From Lactobacillus sp. UBA5804 (GTDB lineage: Bacteria > Bacillota > Bacilli > Lactobacillales > Lactobacillaceae): a stretch of 39,446 bases of DNA. Every line of letters begins with the position of its first letter. Position 1 is the stretch's first letter. A program made the position numbers and the translations under genes. The DNA is taken from NCBI GenBank assembly GCA_002418055.1, contig DIDI01000017.1, positions 7,055-46,500 of the forward strand, read 5' to 3'. The notes under the pieces were generated by a model. That model did not search any database, was not told the origin of the DNA, and saw only the letters and a program-made list of their open reading frames with translations. This document shows positions 24,863 to 33,220 of this stretch, piece after piece.

Positions 24863-26725
24863 CTAAGCAGTGACGGGAAGACCGGTGTGAGCTGGGTTCT
24901 TCGGCGCCTTTTTGGCCAGTAAAGCCAAAGAAATCGTAATTAAATCGACCACTTCTTGTAAAATAGCGCCCCAAAACGCGGGAATAATGCCAGTGAAGGC
25001 AATGAGTTCAATTAGGATCACAATGGTAATGGCAGTTAATACATCCACTTTGACAACCTGTAAGGTGTGCTTGGCCACTGCCACTGCGTCACTGATTTTA
25101 GCTAAATCGTTAACCATCACGACGGCATCAGCACTTTCAGATGCCGCGGTGGCGCCGCTAGCACCCATTGCAATGCCCACATCAGCAGCGGTTAAACTAG
25201 GCGCATCATTCACGCCATCACCCACCATCACAACTGGCCTGTTAGCAGCGGGCACCGCCTTAATGGCCGCAATCTTTTCGCCGGGAAGTAAATTAGCCCG
25301 GATATCATCAACACCAGCCGCGCGCCCAATTTGTTTGGCTACCGCTGGCTGGTCACCAGTAAGCATCATTAAGTGCTTGACGCCTTGCCGCCGCAAACGT
25401 GCTAGGGTACTAGGCGTTTCGACACGCATTTGGTCTTTGAAGGTAATATAGCCTTCATAGTGGCCATCGATGGTAATGTAAATGGCAGTACTATTCGCTG
25501 GGGCAGTCGACGTGGCACTGACATAATCACGCTTACCGACCATCACGTGTTTGCCGGCAACAATGCCGCTAACCCCATTGCCAGTAGACTCAGTTAAGGA
25601 GCTAACTGCTAGTAGTGAGCCTGTGGCTTGAACTAGTGAAGCAGCAATAATGTGGTTCGAGTGTTGTTCAGCACTGGCGGCAAGTTGTTGTAATGTTGCC
25701 GTGCCATAGTGACCATTGGAAACGACTTGATCGATGACTAGACGATTTTGGGTTAAAGTCCCCGTTTTATCGAAGGCAAAAGTTTTAGCTTGGGCTAATT
25801 TTTCGAGTGTCGGACCAGACTTAACAATGACATGGTGGCGTGACATCGCACTCATGCCGGAAACAAAAGCGACTGGTGCAGCAATGAGTAGGGGACATGG
25901 GGATGCAACGACCATTACTTGGGCAAAACGCATAAAGTGGACTTGCCAATCTGCTTGGGGATTAAACCAGAGAGAGCTGCCGGCTGCGGTTAGACCGATG
26001 ATTAGCGAAATGATAGTAAAGGGCACTGCATAGCGATCAGCTAGTTTGACGAAATTAGCTGGTTGGGCTTCAGCACTTTTCACTAAGCGCACGATTGATT
26101 GATATTCAGAGTCTTGGGCGTACTTCCTGACCTTCATCTCAACTGCCGTTTCACCGTTGATGGATCCGGACATTAGGCGATCACCAACACCGTGATTGCT
26201 AGGTAAGCTTTCGCCAGTAAGTGAAGATTGATCGAAATCAGATGCGCCTTTAATGATGACGCCATCGACTGGTACTACATCACCAGGGCGAATTAAAACC
26301 ACATCACCAGGTGTTAATTTTTCTACCGAAACTTCGTGTAGTTTGCCAGCGACCAGCTGGTGAGCAACTTGCGGCGAATTTTGAATCAAGCTGCGGAGGT
26401 CTTTATCGGCTTGTCCGGTGGCATAGGCTTCTAAAGTTTCGCCCCCGGTTAACATAATCAAAATCATCCAAGTGGCCCAATAATCGCCCACAATCATGGT
26501 CGAAATAACCGCAATAATAGCTAATAGGTCAACTCCCCAGTTGCCTTGCTTGAGCGTGTCTAACATTTCTTTAACGAGTGTCCAAGTGAGGCAAATTCCG
26601 AATAAATTGATTAGCCAAGCCGATAGTGTCAGGTTAAGGGCAATTATTGGGTTAAAACTAAAGTTTAAGATTAGACAGACGATACCGATTATGCCAATCA
26701 GATAAAATTTCCATTGGTGTTTCAT
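24863..26725 (-). CDS. P1B-type heavy-metal translocating ATPase without N-terminal metal-binding domain
   Basis: 620 residues. AGGAGGAAAAG precedes the ATG. The actuator domain has LTGESLP (about 169-175). The transmembrane metal site is SPCP (275-278), the phosphorylation motif is DKTGTLT with Asp319, then MLTGD and GDGVNDAPSL. There is no HMA domain or His/Cys-rich N-terminus: the first membrane helix starts at about residue 6. SPC is the motif of P1B-4 pumps, but the HEGGT motif of their last helices is replaced here by QEVVD. The exported metal is therefore uncertain. A GTGACTCATAATCAC partial palindrome (26763-26777) lies between the likely promoter and the gene. Confidence 0.92.
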   Translation of the reverse strand: MKHQWKFYLIGIIGIVCLILNFSFNPIIALNLTLSAWLINLFGICLTWTLVKEMLDTLKQGNWGVDLLAIIAVISTMIVGDYWATWMILIMLTGGETLEAYATGQADKDLRSLIQNSPQVAHQLVAGKLHEVSVEKLTPGDVVLIRPGDVVPVDGVIIKGASDFDQSSLTGESLPSNHGVGDRLMSGSINGETAVEMKVRKYAQDSEYQSIVRLVKSAEAQPANFVKLADRYAVPFTIISLIIGLTAAGSSLWFNPQADWQVHFMRFAQVMVVASPCPLLIAAPVAFVSGMSAMSRHHVIVKSGPTLEKLAQAKTFAFDKTGTLTQNRLVIDQVVSNGHYGTATLQQLAASAEQHSNHIIAASLVQATGSLLAVSSLTESTGNGVSGIVAGKHVMVGKRDYVSATSTAPANSTAIYITIDGHYEGYITFKDQMRVETPSTLARLRRQGVKHLMMLTGDQPAVAKQIGRAAGVDDIRANLLPGEKIAAIKAVPAANRPVVMVGDGVNDAPSLTAADVGIAMGASGATAASESADAVVMVNDLAKISDAVAVAKHTLQVVKVDVLTAITIVILIELIAFTGIIPAFWGAILQEVVDLITISLALLAKKAPKNPAHTGLPVTA

Positions 26726-26806
26726 CTTTTCCTCCTAGCAATGAATCAGCGTCGCACAAGGCGTGACTCATAATCACTAAGAATATTGTAGCACACTAAT
26801 TTAAAA

Positions 26807-27289
26807 TCATTCTAAATTAGCAGCCATTTCTTTGACTTGGTATTTGTTATCGAAGGTATGGGCAATATAGTTAAAGGTCTTAATCCATTCGCGACGTGTG
26901 AGCAATCCCTGAAAAACACCACGATCGTTAACGACTGGTAAAAACGCATTGTTAATGAGGAGATGCAGTTGTGCTTCGAGAGTAGTTTGGGCGAAGTTAA
27001 TGGTCGCGAAGTGCGTTTGCATGACGGTTTGGACAGTTAACTGATTTAGCGGCTCAGTTGAAATTTCAGTATTTTTTAGCATTTTATCAGTAATCATGGA
27101 AAGACTGAGCAGCCCGACAACGCGCTGTTGGTGGTCGAGCACTGGAATTTTAGCGTAGTGGTCTTTAGTTAAAACTAGAAAAGCATGATAAAGTGGGTTA
27201 TCCGCTTGAACACAAGCAATCCGGCTAGCAGGAATTAAAAATGCGCCAGCTTTGTCTTCAATCAGCCGTTGAATAGTGGGTGAGAACAT
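26807..27289 (-). CDS. cbpB: CBS-pair protein of the CbpB/DarB (YkuL) type, probable c-di-AMP sensor
   Basis: 160 residues from the ATG at 27289, with AAAGGAG upstream; the longer upstream frame has no ribosome site. Two CBS domains fill the protein. The order FLIPASRIACVQADNPLYHAF, KIPVLDHQQRVVGLLS, AFLPVVND and GLLTRREWIK matches B. subtilis YkuL/DarB closely in my judgement. That family binds c-di-AMP and then releases partners such as Rel or pyruvate carboxylase. Minus-strand TATAAT at 27329-27334 is the likely -10 box. Confidence 0.82.
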   Translation of the reverse strand: MFSPTIQRLIEDKAGAFLIPASRIACVQADNPLYHAFLVLTKDHYAKIPVLDHQQRVVGLLSLSMITDKMLKNTEISTEPLNQLTVQTVMQTHFATINFAQTTLEAQLHLLINNAFLPVVNDRGVFQGLLTRREWIKTFNYIAHTFDNKYQVKEMAANLE

Positions 27290-27375
27290 CGTAGCTCCTT
27301 TGTGGTTAAATTTGGTATCATTAATTTCATTATATAAAAGCTTGCATGAGCTGAATAGGAGAGTGACTTGATAAA

Positions 27376-27412
27376 GAAAAACGACTTGCTGGGAAGGCAA
27401 GTCGCTTTATTT
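27376..27412. terminator. Terminator-like hairpin upstream of cbpB
   Basis: CGACTTGC/GCAAGTCG stem with a 7-base loop. On the minus strand it is followed by TTTTTCTTT, so it could end a transcript coming from the 27413-27700 region. No gene is recognised there. Confidence 0.6.
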
Positions 27413-27836
27413 TCATCTACTTTGGAGGAGTAAGAATGAATGTATAAAAAGTGGGAGTATGTAACAAGTTTTACTTCCTTGCTACAGTCCTTATATTAAC
27501 TAGTAAATGTGAAGGATTGTCGTATAAATACTTATAAAAGTGTAAAGAAAAGATTTAGTTCTCTTAATGATTGATCATTTGCAAAAAAAATAAAAAGTCA
27601 TACCGATGTATGACTTTTTATGGGGATATGAGGTGAACCGAGTTGGGGGACTCGATTCACTAGCATTTTTCATTATTATTGAAGGAGAATGAAAAACAAA
27701 ACTTAGTAAGTGAAACCGCTCTGCTTACTACGCTGTTTACTATACTGATTAAATGTGAAGAAAGTATGACCAAACCGCCTTTTTTAGTAAAAAAACTGAA
27801 AAAAGAAGGTCATGGCAGGCTACTACCGATTATGTG
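27413..27836. other. Gene-poor stretch with hairpins upstream of the dlt-like cluster
   Basis: No convincing gene. It contains a perfect AAAAAGTCATAC/GTATGACTTTTT hairpin (27593-27620) that looks like a bidirectional terminator, a GTGAACCGAGT/ACTCGATTCAC hairpin (27633-27660, one mismatch) followed by ATTTTTC, and an ATGACC...GGTCAT repeat. The GGAGGAG at 27425 leads only to a three-codon frame. It could hold a small RNA or the remains of a lost gene. Confidence 0.45.
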
Positions 27837-27842
27837 TATAAT
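27837..27842 (+). promoter_or_regulatory. Probable -10 box for the beta-propeller-like gene
   Basis: TATAAT, 29 bases before the GGAGGGGGG-preceded start; the -35 area shows no good match. Confidence 0.4.
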
Positions 27843-27871
27843 AATTTTTAATAGGAGGGGGGCTGATTGCA

Positions 27872-29008
27872 TTGAAAATGATATTCCGCTTTTTACGAGA
27901 ATTATTATTAGTGGCGTTGGTGGCTACGGGCGTTGGTACCGCTAGCTACTATGCTTATCAGTGGTACGAAGAACGCCAGCTCCTGCAGAGCAGGCCAACA
28001 CTAAAATTAGCGGTTGATCAGACTAGTATCAGCCCGGCATGGCAGACCTATATCAACTATCAAAAACAATTACGGCGGTTGTATCCCTTTATTAATAAAG
28101 TGTCTAATTACGTTCCGCCTCGTACTTGGGATGGGAAGGATTTTGTGGTTCCTGGGTTACGCACTACCGCTGCTTATAATTTGAAGACGCGGCGGTTTGA
28201 GCGTACGAGTGAAATGACGCCGCAAGGCGTGACGATTGCGGGTAAATATTTACTGATTACTGCTTATGATGCTAAACATCGGCATAATTCGGTGATTTAT
28301 GTCCTCGATAAGCGGACCGGTCGTTATTTGAAGACCTTGCAGTTACCTGGCAGACCCCATCTAGGCGGTATTACCTATGATGCCAAAGGACATAATATCT
28401 GGGTAACCGGTTCTCTCGGTCATGCCTCGGCACTGATGAGTTTATCGCTAAAAACAATTGAGCAGTACCATTTGGGTGAACGCACCCTGATTACCTATAA
28501 TCATCAAATTGTGATTCCCAGTATTGAACGGGCTTCTGCAGTGACTTATTATGACGACCAATTGTTTGTTGGCTTCTTCAACTTGCAAGGGCGTGGTAAG
28601 GTTGCTGCCTACACGATTGCTCGCCACGGCAAGTATCGTAATACGATTACTAACAAGGAAATTAAGTCAGTTTCAGGGACGCTTGCTTGGTCTGACCCCA
28701 ATGGGTCAACTTCGATGGATAAGCAAATTCAAGGGATTGCGATTTATCAAAATCAAATTTTTCTGAGTCAATCTTATGGTAGCCAATCTTCCAAGCTGTA
28801 CGTTTTTCCAATTACTGCACTTAACTCGTTAGATGAACGGAATGCTGAGTTAGTGGTCGAAATGCCACCCTATTTAGAACAAATTACAGCTTATCGCGGT
28901 CAGCTAATTTGTGTTTTTGAGTCTGGTGCGAAACAGTATGCGCAGCCACATATGATGATGATGGATCGTACTTTATCAGTGAATATCAACGCTTTGTTTG
29001 GTAGCTAG
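27872..29008 (+). CDS. Membrane-anchored extracellular protein with a beta-propeller-like domain
   Basis: 378 residues from a TTG at 27872 (AGGAGGGGGG about 9 bases before); an ATG at 27878 is the alternative. A short basic start is followed by one helix (about 11-31, LLLVALVATGVGTASYYAY), so the rest is outside the cell. From about residue 110 there are repeated blade-like units, for example VTIAGKYLLITAYD, NSVIYVLDKRTGRYLKTLQL, AVTYYDDQLFVGFF and GIAIYQNQIFLSQSYG, ending ...NINALFG. No catalytic motif or named family recognised. It precedes dltA in the same direction, separated by 123 bases with an internal promoter. A scaffold or ligand-binding role on the cell surface is a guess. Confidence 0.8.
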   Translation: MKMIFRFLRELLLVALVATGVGTASYYAYQWYEERQLLQSRPTLKLAVDQTSISPAWQTYINYQKQLRRLYPFINKVSNYVPPRTWDGKDFVVPGLRTTAAYNLKTRRFERTSEMTPQGVTIAGKYLLITAYDAKHRHNSVIYVLDKRTGRYLKTLQLPGRPHLGGITYDAKGHNIWVTGSLGHASALMSLSLKTIEQYHLGERTLITYNHQIVIPSIERASAVTYYDDQLFVGFFNLQGRGKVAAYTIARHGKYRNTITNKEIKSVSGTLAWSDPNGSTSMDKQIQGIAIYQNQIFLSQSYGSQSSKLYVFPITALNSLDERNAELVVEMPPYLEQITAYRGQLICVFESGAKQYAQPHMMMMDRTLSVNINALFGS

Positions 29009-29072
29009 TTTAGCAGTGACAAGAGTGCTACCGACTTAAACTTAAAAAAGTTTAAAGCTCGCCTACTTTAGT

Positions 29073-29101
29073 TTTACAAATGTGTTACAAAATACTAGAC
29101 T
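29073..29101 (+). promoter_or_regulatory. Internal promoter before dltA
   Basis: TTTACA (29073-29078) and TAGACT (29096-29101) with a 17-base spacer, 30 bases before the dltA start. It allows the dlt genes to be transcribed apart from the propeller-like gene. Confidence 0.55.
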
Positions 29102-29131
29102 AATGCCAGCAAGGTTGTTTTGGAGGAAAAT

Positions 29132-30643
29132 ATGGATAATATCATTGAAACCATTGACCAGGTGGCAGAGGCTAATCCTAAACGGATTGCTTATGATTAT
29201 TTAGGTCGTACCAATACTTATGGCGATTTAAAGCTTCGCTCTGATGCTTGGGCCGCAAAGTTATTGACGATGCAGCTGAAGCCGGGACAGCCTATTATGG
29301 TTTGGGGCGGTCAGACTTTTGAGATGATTGCTTGTTTTTTAGGCTGTGTTAAAGCTGGTCATGCGTACATTCCGATTGCCAGTTATTCCAATGCGGAACG
29401 GCTAGTCATGATTCAAGAAGTGTCGCATGCAAGCTTGGTCATTGCAATTGATGCTTTGCCAGACATTGCTTTACCAGGCTTACAAGTTTTAAGACCAGCA
29501 GATGTTCCTAACCAGCATCCAGCAATTAATATCAGTCAGGCCGTGCATGGGGATGACACTTTTTATATTATCTTCACTTCGGGAACCACTGGGAAACCTA
29601 AGGGTGTCATGATTAGTCATCGTAACCTCTTAAGTTTTGTTAATTGGGAACAGCGTGACTTTAAATTACCAGCCCAGCCGAGTTTCTTGGTGCAGGCACC
29701 ATATTCATTTGATTTATCAGTGATGAGCTTATATCCAGCTTTGACGAGTGGCGGCAAATTAGTGGTGCTGCCCCATGATGTGACGCAAGACTTTAAACAA
29801 TTATTTGCGACGCTGCCGCAATTACAATTTAATGTTTGGGTATCGACACCTTCTTTCGCGCAGATGTGTTTCTTGGATCCTACTTTTAACAGTAAGCAGC
29901 ATCCTGAGCTGAGTCACTTCTTATTCTGTGGTGAAGAATTACCACATTCAGAAGTGCTGGCCTTGGAAAAGCGCTTCCCAACTAGCCATATCTTTAATAC
30001 GTATGGTCCTACTGAAGGAACGGTCGCGGTGACGCAAGTTGAAATAACGGATGACATCCTAGCCAAATATGATCGCTTACCAATTGGATTTGCGAAGGCG
30101 GATACTCAAATTACCCTAGATGAAACCAAAGGTGAAGCTGGCCAAGGTGAATTGATTCTATCTGGTCCTAGTGTGTCAAAAGGCTATTTGAATAATCCGG
30201 AAAAGACTAAGGCAGCCTTTTTCCGGTCAGCTGGGGCGACTGATAATAGTTACCGCACGGGGGATGCTGGTTTCTTTGCAGAAAAGCAATTGCTGTTTTA
30301 TTCAGGACGGATTGATTTTCAAGTGAAGTTTAATGGTTACCGGATTGAGCTCGAAGAGATTAATTTTTACTTGAGCCAAAATGATTTAGTGCGTTATGGT
30401 GTGGTAGCGCCTAAGTATAACCGGAATCATACGGTCAAACAGTTAGTGGCTGAAATTGAACTAACGAAAGCTGCCCAAGACAAGTATTCTGAAGCTGAAC
30501 TGACCAGACGGTTGCGAGCATCTCTAGCGAAACAAGTGATGCCATATATGATTCCGCAACGGTTTGTTTATCGCTCAGCTTTGCCTATTTCCCAAAACGG
30601 GAAGGTCGATATTAAGCAGGTCATTCAAGAGGTTAACCAATAA
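29132..30643 (+). CDS. dltA: D-alanine--D-alanyl carrier protein ligase
   Basis: 503 residues from the ATG at 29132, with TGGAGGA upstream. Adenylation-domain motifs: FTSGTTGKPKG (about 148-158), NTYGPTEG (289-296), YRTGD (374-378), NGYRIELEEI, and the C-terminal catalytic Lys491 in SQNGKVD. The LFCGEELP segment keeps the Cys (Cys266) that in DltA makes the D-alanine pocket, which argues for D-Ala and not another amino acid. It activates D-Ala with ATP and loads it on DltC. Normally followed by dltB; here the next gene is dltC, 81 bases on. Length and motifs are intact, so it is probably functional. Confidence 0.93.
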   Translation: MDNIIETIDQVAEANPKRIAYDYLGRTNTYGDLKLRSDAWAAKLLTMQLKPGQPIMVWGGQTFEMIACFLGCVKAGHAYIPIASYSNAERLVMIQEVSHASLVIAIDALPDIALPGLQVLRPADVPNQHPAINISQAVHGDDTFYIIFTSGTTGKPKGVMISHRNLLSFVNWEQRDFKLPAQPSFLVQAPYSFDLSVMSLYPALTSGGKLVVLPHDVTQDFKQLFATLPQLQFNVWVSTPSFAQMCFLDPTFNSKQHPELSHFLFCGEELPHSEVLALEKRFPTSHIFNTYGPTEGTVAVTQVEITDDILAKYDRLPIGFAKADTQITLDETKGEAGQGELILSGPSVSKGYLNNPEKTKAAFFRSAGATDNSYRTGDAGFFAEKQLLFYSGRIDFQVKFNGYRIELEEINFYLSQNDLVRYGVVAPKYNRNHTVKQLVAEIELTKAAQDKYSEAELTRRLRASLAKQVMPYMIPQRFVYRSALPISQNGKVDIKQVIQEVNQ

Positions 30644-30724
30644 CCGCCGGCCTGATATCTGGGATACTGGGGTGTGTTAAAATTTAAGTAGGAAGATAAG
30701 CATTATTTAGGAGGAAGATTGATT

Positions 30725-30964
30725 ATGGATAACCAAAAAGTTGTATTAAATATTTTAGCTGATTTAACCGGTGAAGACTTAGCTGATCGGATGGATGAGA
30801 ACATCTTTGATAATGGCTTACTCGATTCGATGGCTAGTGTTCAAATGTTGTTAAGCCTGCAAGAAGAGCTTGGCATTCAAGTTCCTGTTTCCGAATTTAA
30901 CCGTGATGAATGGGCAACCCCAAACAAAATTATCGCTAAGGTAACAAGTCTTGAAAAAGAATAA
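30725..30964 (+). CDS. dltC: D-alanyl carrier protein
   Basis: 79 residues from the ATG at 30725, with AGGAGGAAG at the right distance; a TTG at 30719 is too close to that site. Acyl-carrier-type four-helix protein with the phosphopantetheine serine Ser35 in GLLDSMASVQ. The PVSEFNRDEWATPNKIIAKV ending is typical of DltC. It carries D-Ala as a thioester. Its last 14 bases overlap the start of the dltD-type gene, as in classical dlt operons. Confidence 0.93.
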   Translation: MDNQKVVLNILADLTGEDLADRMDENIFDNGLLDSMASVQMLLSLQEELGIQVPVSEFNRDEWATPNKIIAKVTSLEKE

Positions 30965-33110
30965 AGGCAGCAAGCTTTGGCTCAGTCTGGGGCCAGTGCT
31001 AATTGCCTGTTTGTTAGTCTTGCTGGCCTCACAATTTCCGATTAAACGTCACTTTTCGCGTACGGTAATTGCTGAAGCAGCTACTGCCAAGACCCCCGCG
31101 GTGTTAAAGGGGGTACGCTTAAAGCAGGAGGCTTTCGCAAACAATTATGTTCCCTTTTATGGTACAAGTGAATTACCTCAATTAACGCCTTTACATCCAA
31201 GTGTGCTGGCGGTTAAGTATCAACGGACGTATCGTCCGTTTTTGCTAGGTGGCGATGGCTGTCAGTCCTTACTTCAGTTTATGGGAATGGAGGGCCTGGG
31301 CCATCAGTTGCAGCATAAGTCGGCCGTGGTAATTTTGTCACCGAAATGGTTTACTCGCCAAGGCCAAGGTCAACAGACATTTGCGAAGTACTATTCACCA
31401 CTTGCCATGACTTTGTTCTTGTTGCATGCTAAAACCAGCGTTTCTGACCGTTATGCGGCGAGTCGCTTATTGCAAATGTCAGCCGTTAAGGGACTCACTC
31501 GCTCAGCTTTGCAACAGGTTGCTAAAGGTCAGGCCCTGTCGTCTTGGGAAAAATTTTTGTTAGCACGCCGTCAGCGTACATTGACCAGTCTTGACAATTA
31601 CTTCAGTGGCAATCATTTAGCTCAGCAACAAGTATTATTGACGCGGGCGCAGCGCTCATTACCGGATAACTATTCGACTTCCGCATTATCAAAATTAGCG
31701 GCCCGTAAAACTAGCCATGACACGGCTTCAACTGTTACTTGGAGTGATTTGAAGTCACCAGAATATGGCGACTTTGAGTTGTTGTTACATGCGTTTGCGA
31801 AACGAAAAATGGTCGTGCAATTTGTCATTCCCCCAATGAATGAACCAAATGCGCCCCAGCTAGCCAAAACGATGTACCAGCAAGTCGTCAATAAGTTGAA
31901 ATTTCAGTTATACAGTCAAGGATTTGATCAAGTTGCTGATTTTTCGAAGGTTGCAAAGCCTGCCTTATTTATGACGGATAGTAATCATTTAGGCGGGCAA
32001 GGATTACTTGCGTTAGATCATGTTGTCTATCACTTTATTCAGCATCCCAAACGCCATCATCGTTATAATCTTAAGCGGCACTACTTCACTAAAAAGTGGC
32101 AAAAGCGAACTCACGTTAAACAGGTGAACCAGTCACTGAAGCGGCAATGGCAGGTTCAAGCCAAATTAAAGCAGCTGAAGTTAGCACATGTCTCGTTAGT
32201 GGTAAAGAACGGTAAAACCCTGATTGATATGGGTCAGAAACCTAAAACTGCTAAGATGTACTTAATTAATTCGGTGCAGAAATCGTTGACGGCGGCTTTA
32301 GTCCTAAAAGCAGTGCAAGAACATAAGCTGCAATTAACGGATGCGCTATCGAAGTTTTATCCCGATGTCCCTGGGAGTAAAAAGATTCAGATTAAAGATT
32401 TGCTCGATATGACTTCTGGCCTTGACATTAAGGCTGGTAGTCAGCTAGGGACCACGAAGTTTGTGTCTGACACTGCTAGTCTCAAAGAAAATATCTCAAA
32501 GACGGTTTTTAACCAAGTAGCGACTTATGGTCAATTCCACTATACGTCACTTAATTACGTTTATTTGTGTGGTATTTTGGCTAAGGTCACTGGGCAATCA
32601 TATGAGTCACTCTTTACTAAGACTTATATCCAAAAGTTGCATCTCAAGCGGACGGCTTTCATGTGGCATGTTAATCCAAAACGGGACGCAGTGGCAGTTG
32701 GGCAGCAAATGCAAACAGTCGCTGGCCATAAACATAAGATTGCGCAAGCGGTTAATTGGTCACAAGCGGTTTTAGATGCGCATAATGCTTTAGGCGCGGG
32801 ATCTGTGATGATGTCCACCAGCGACTTAGCGCGTGTGATGCAATATATTTTAGGACCTAAGTTTTTGTCTAGCACAATGCGGGGTTATATGAGCCAGGGC
32901 AAAGTGGCTAATGCCTATTACAACTGTGGCTTTTATAATAAGCCAGCTGGTAAGGCTGCTAATGGTGCTGGTGATGGTTACTATACTTTCTTACGGATTA
33001 GCCCTAACAATCGCCGAATACTCATTATTCAGACCAATGTGATGAATAATAAATTTTCCCAGTTGAAACCGATAATTGATAATATCATGCAATTGGTTAA
33101 CCATATCTAG
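30951..33110 (+). CDS. dltD: DltD fused to a DltE-like serine hydrolase (beta-lactamase fold)
   Basis: 719 residues from a TTG start overlapping dltC (AAGG about 10 bases before). Residues 10-27 are a membrane anchor, so both domains are extracellular. Residues about 35-375 form DltD: Ser73 in YGTSE, LSPKWF at 130, and Asp343/His346 in TDSNHLGGQG complete the catalytic triad. Residues about 405-719 form a class C beta-lactamase/PBP4*-type domain: SVQK with Ser441 and Lys444, Tyr531 in YTSLNY, and GAGSVMMSTSDLARVM; the usual third H/K-x-G motif appears changed (NGAGDG). Ordinary DltD ends near residue 420. The fused domain resembles L. plantarum DltE, which removes D-Ala from lipoteichoic acid. 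Transfer and removal of D-Ala by one protein is my inference. Confidence 0.88.
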   Translation: MKKNKGSKLWLSLGPVLIACLLVLLASQFPIKRHFSRTVIAEAATAKTPAVLKGVRLKQEAFANNYVPFYGTSELPQLTPLHPSVLAVKYQRTYRPFLLGGDGCQSLLQFMGMEGLGHQLQHKSAVVILSPKWFTRQGQGQQTFAKYYSPLAMTLFLLHAKTSVSDRYAASRLLQMSAVKGLTRSALQQVAKGQALSSWEKFLLARRQRTLTSLDNYFSGNHLAQQQVLLTRAQRSLPDNYSTSALSKLAARKTSHDTASTVTWSDLKSPEYGDFELLLHAFAKRKMVVQFVIPPMNEPNAPQLAKTMYQQVVNKLKFQLYSQGFDQVADFSKVAKPALFMTDSNHLGGQGLLALDHVVYHFIQHPKRHHRYNLKRHYFTKKWQKRTHVKQVNQSLKRQWQVQAKLKQLKLAHVSLVVKNGKTLIDMGQKPKTAKMYLINSVQKSLTAALVLKAVQEHKLQLTDALSKFYPDVPGSKKIQIKDLLDMTSGLDIKAGSQLGTTKFVSDTASLKENISKTVFNQVATYGQFHYTSLNYVYLCGILAKVTGQSYESLFTKTYIQKLHLKRTAFMWHVNPKRDAVAVGQQMQTVAGHKHKIAQAVNWSQAVLDAHNALGAGSVMMSTSDLARVMQYILGPKFLSSTMRGYMSQGKVANAYYNCGFYNKPAGKAANGAGDGYYTFLRISPNNRRILIIQTNVMNNKFSQLKPIIDNIMQLVNHI

Positions 33111-33131
33111 GTAGATTATCTAGTTAGATTG

Positions 33132-33174
33132 AAAAATCCTCAAAATCATTTCGGTGATTTTGAGGATTTTTTGT
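33132..33174. terminator. Bidirectional terminator after the dlt-like cluster
   Basis: Fifteen-base stem AAATCCTCAAAATCA and complement with a 6-base loop, T-tracts in both directions. It ends the dlt-like operon and the opposing small gene. Confidence 0.93.
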
Positions 33175-33220
33175 TACAAAAAGACGACTAGTACAATGTT
33201 AAGCCACCCGATGTTATATA

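Noticed and set aside
24912..25451. 179-codon plus-strand frame opposite the P-type ATPase gene
   Set aside because: Antisense shadow of a conserved region; Ala/Thr/Ser-rich with no ribosome site.
27679..27945. Open frame of 88 codons before the propeller-like gene
   Set aside because: It starts with TTG without a ribosome site, has no protein-like composition, and overlaps the well-supported start at 27872.
29132..33110. A small nonribosomal peptide or amide-forming pathway (adenylation enzyme plus carrier protein)
   Set aside because: The adenylation protein has DltA-specific segments, including the Cys of the D-Ala pocket, the carrier is of DltC type, and a DltD follows. No condensation or thioesterase domain is seen.
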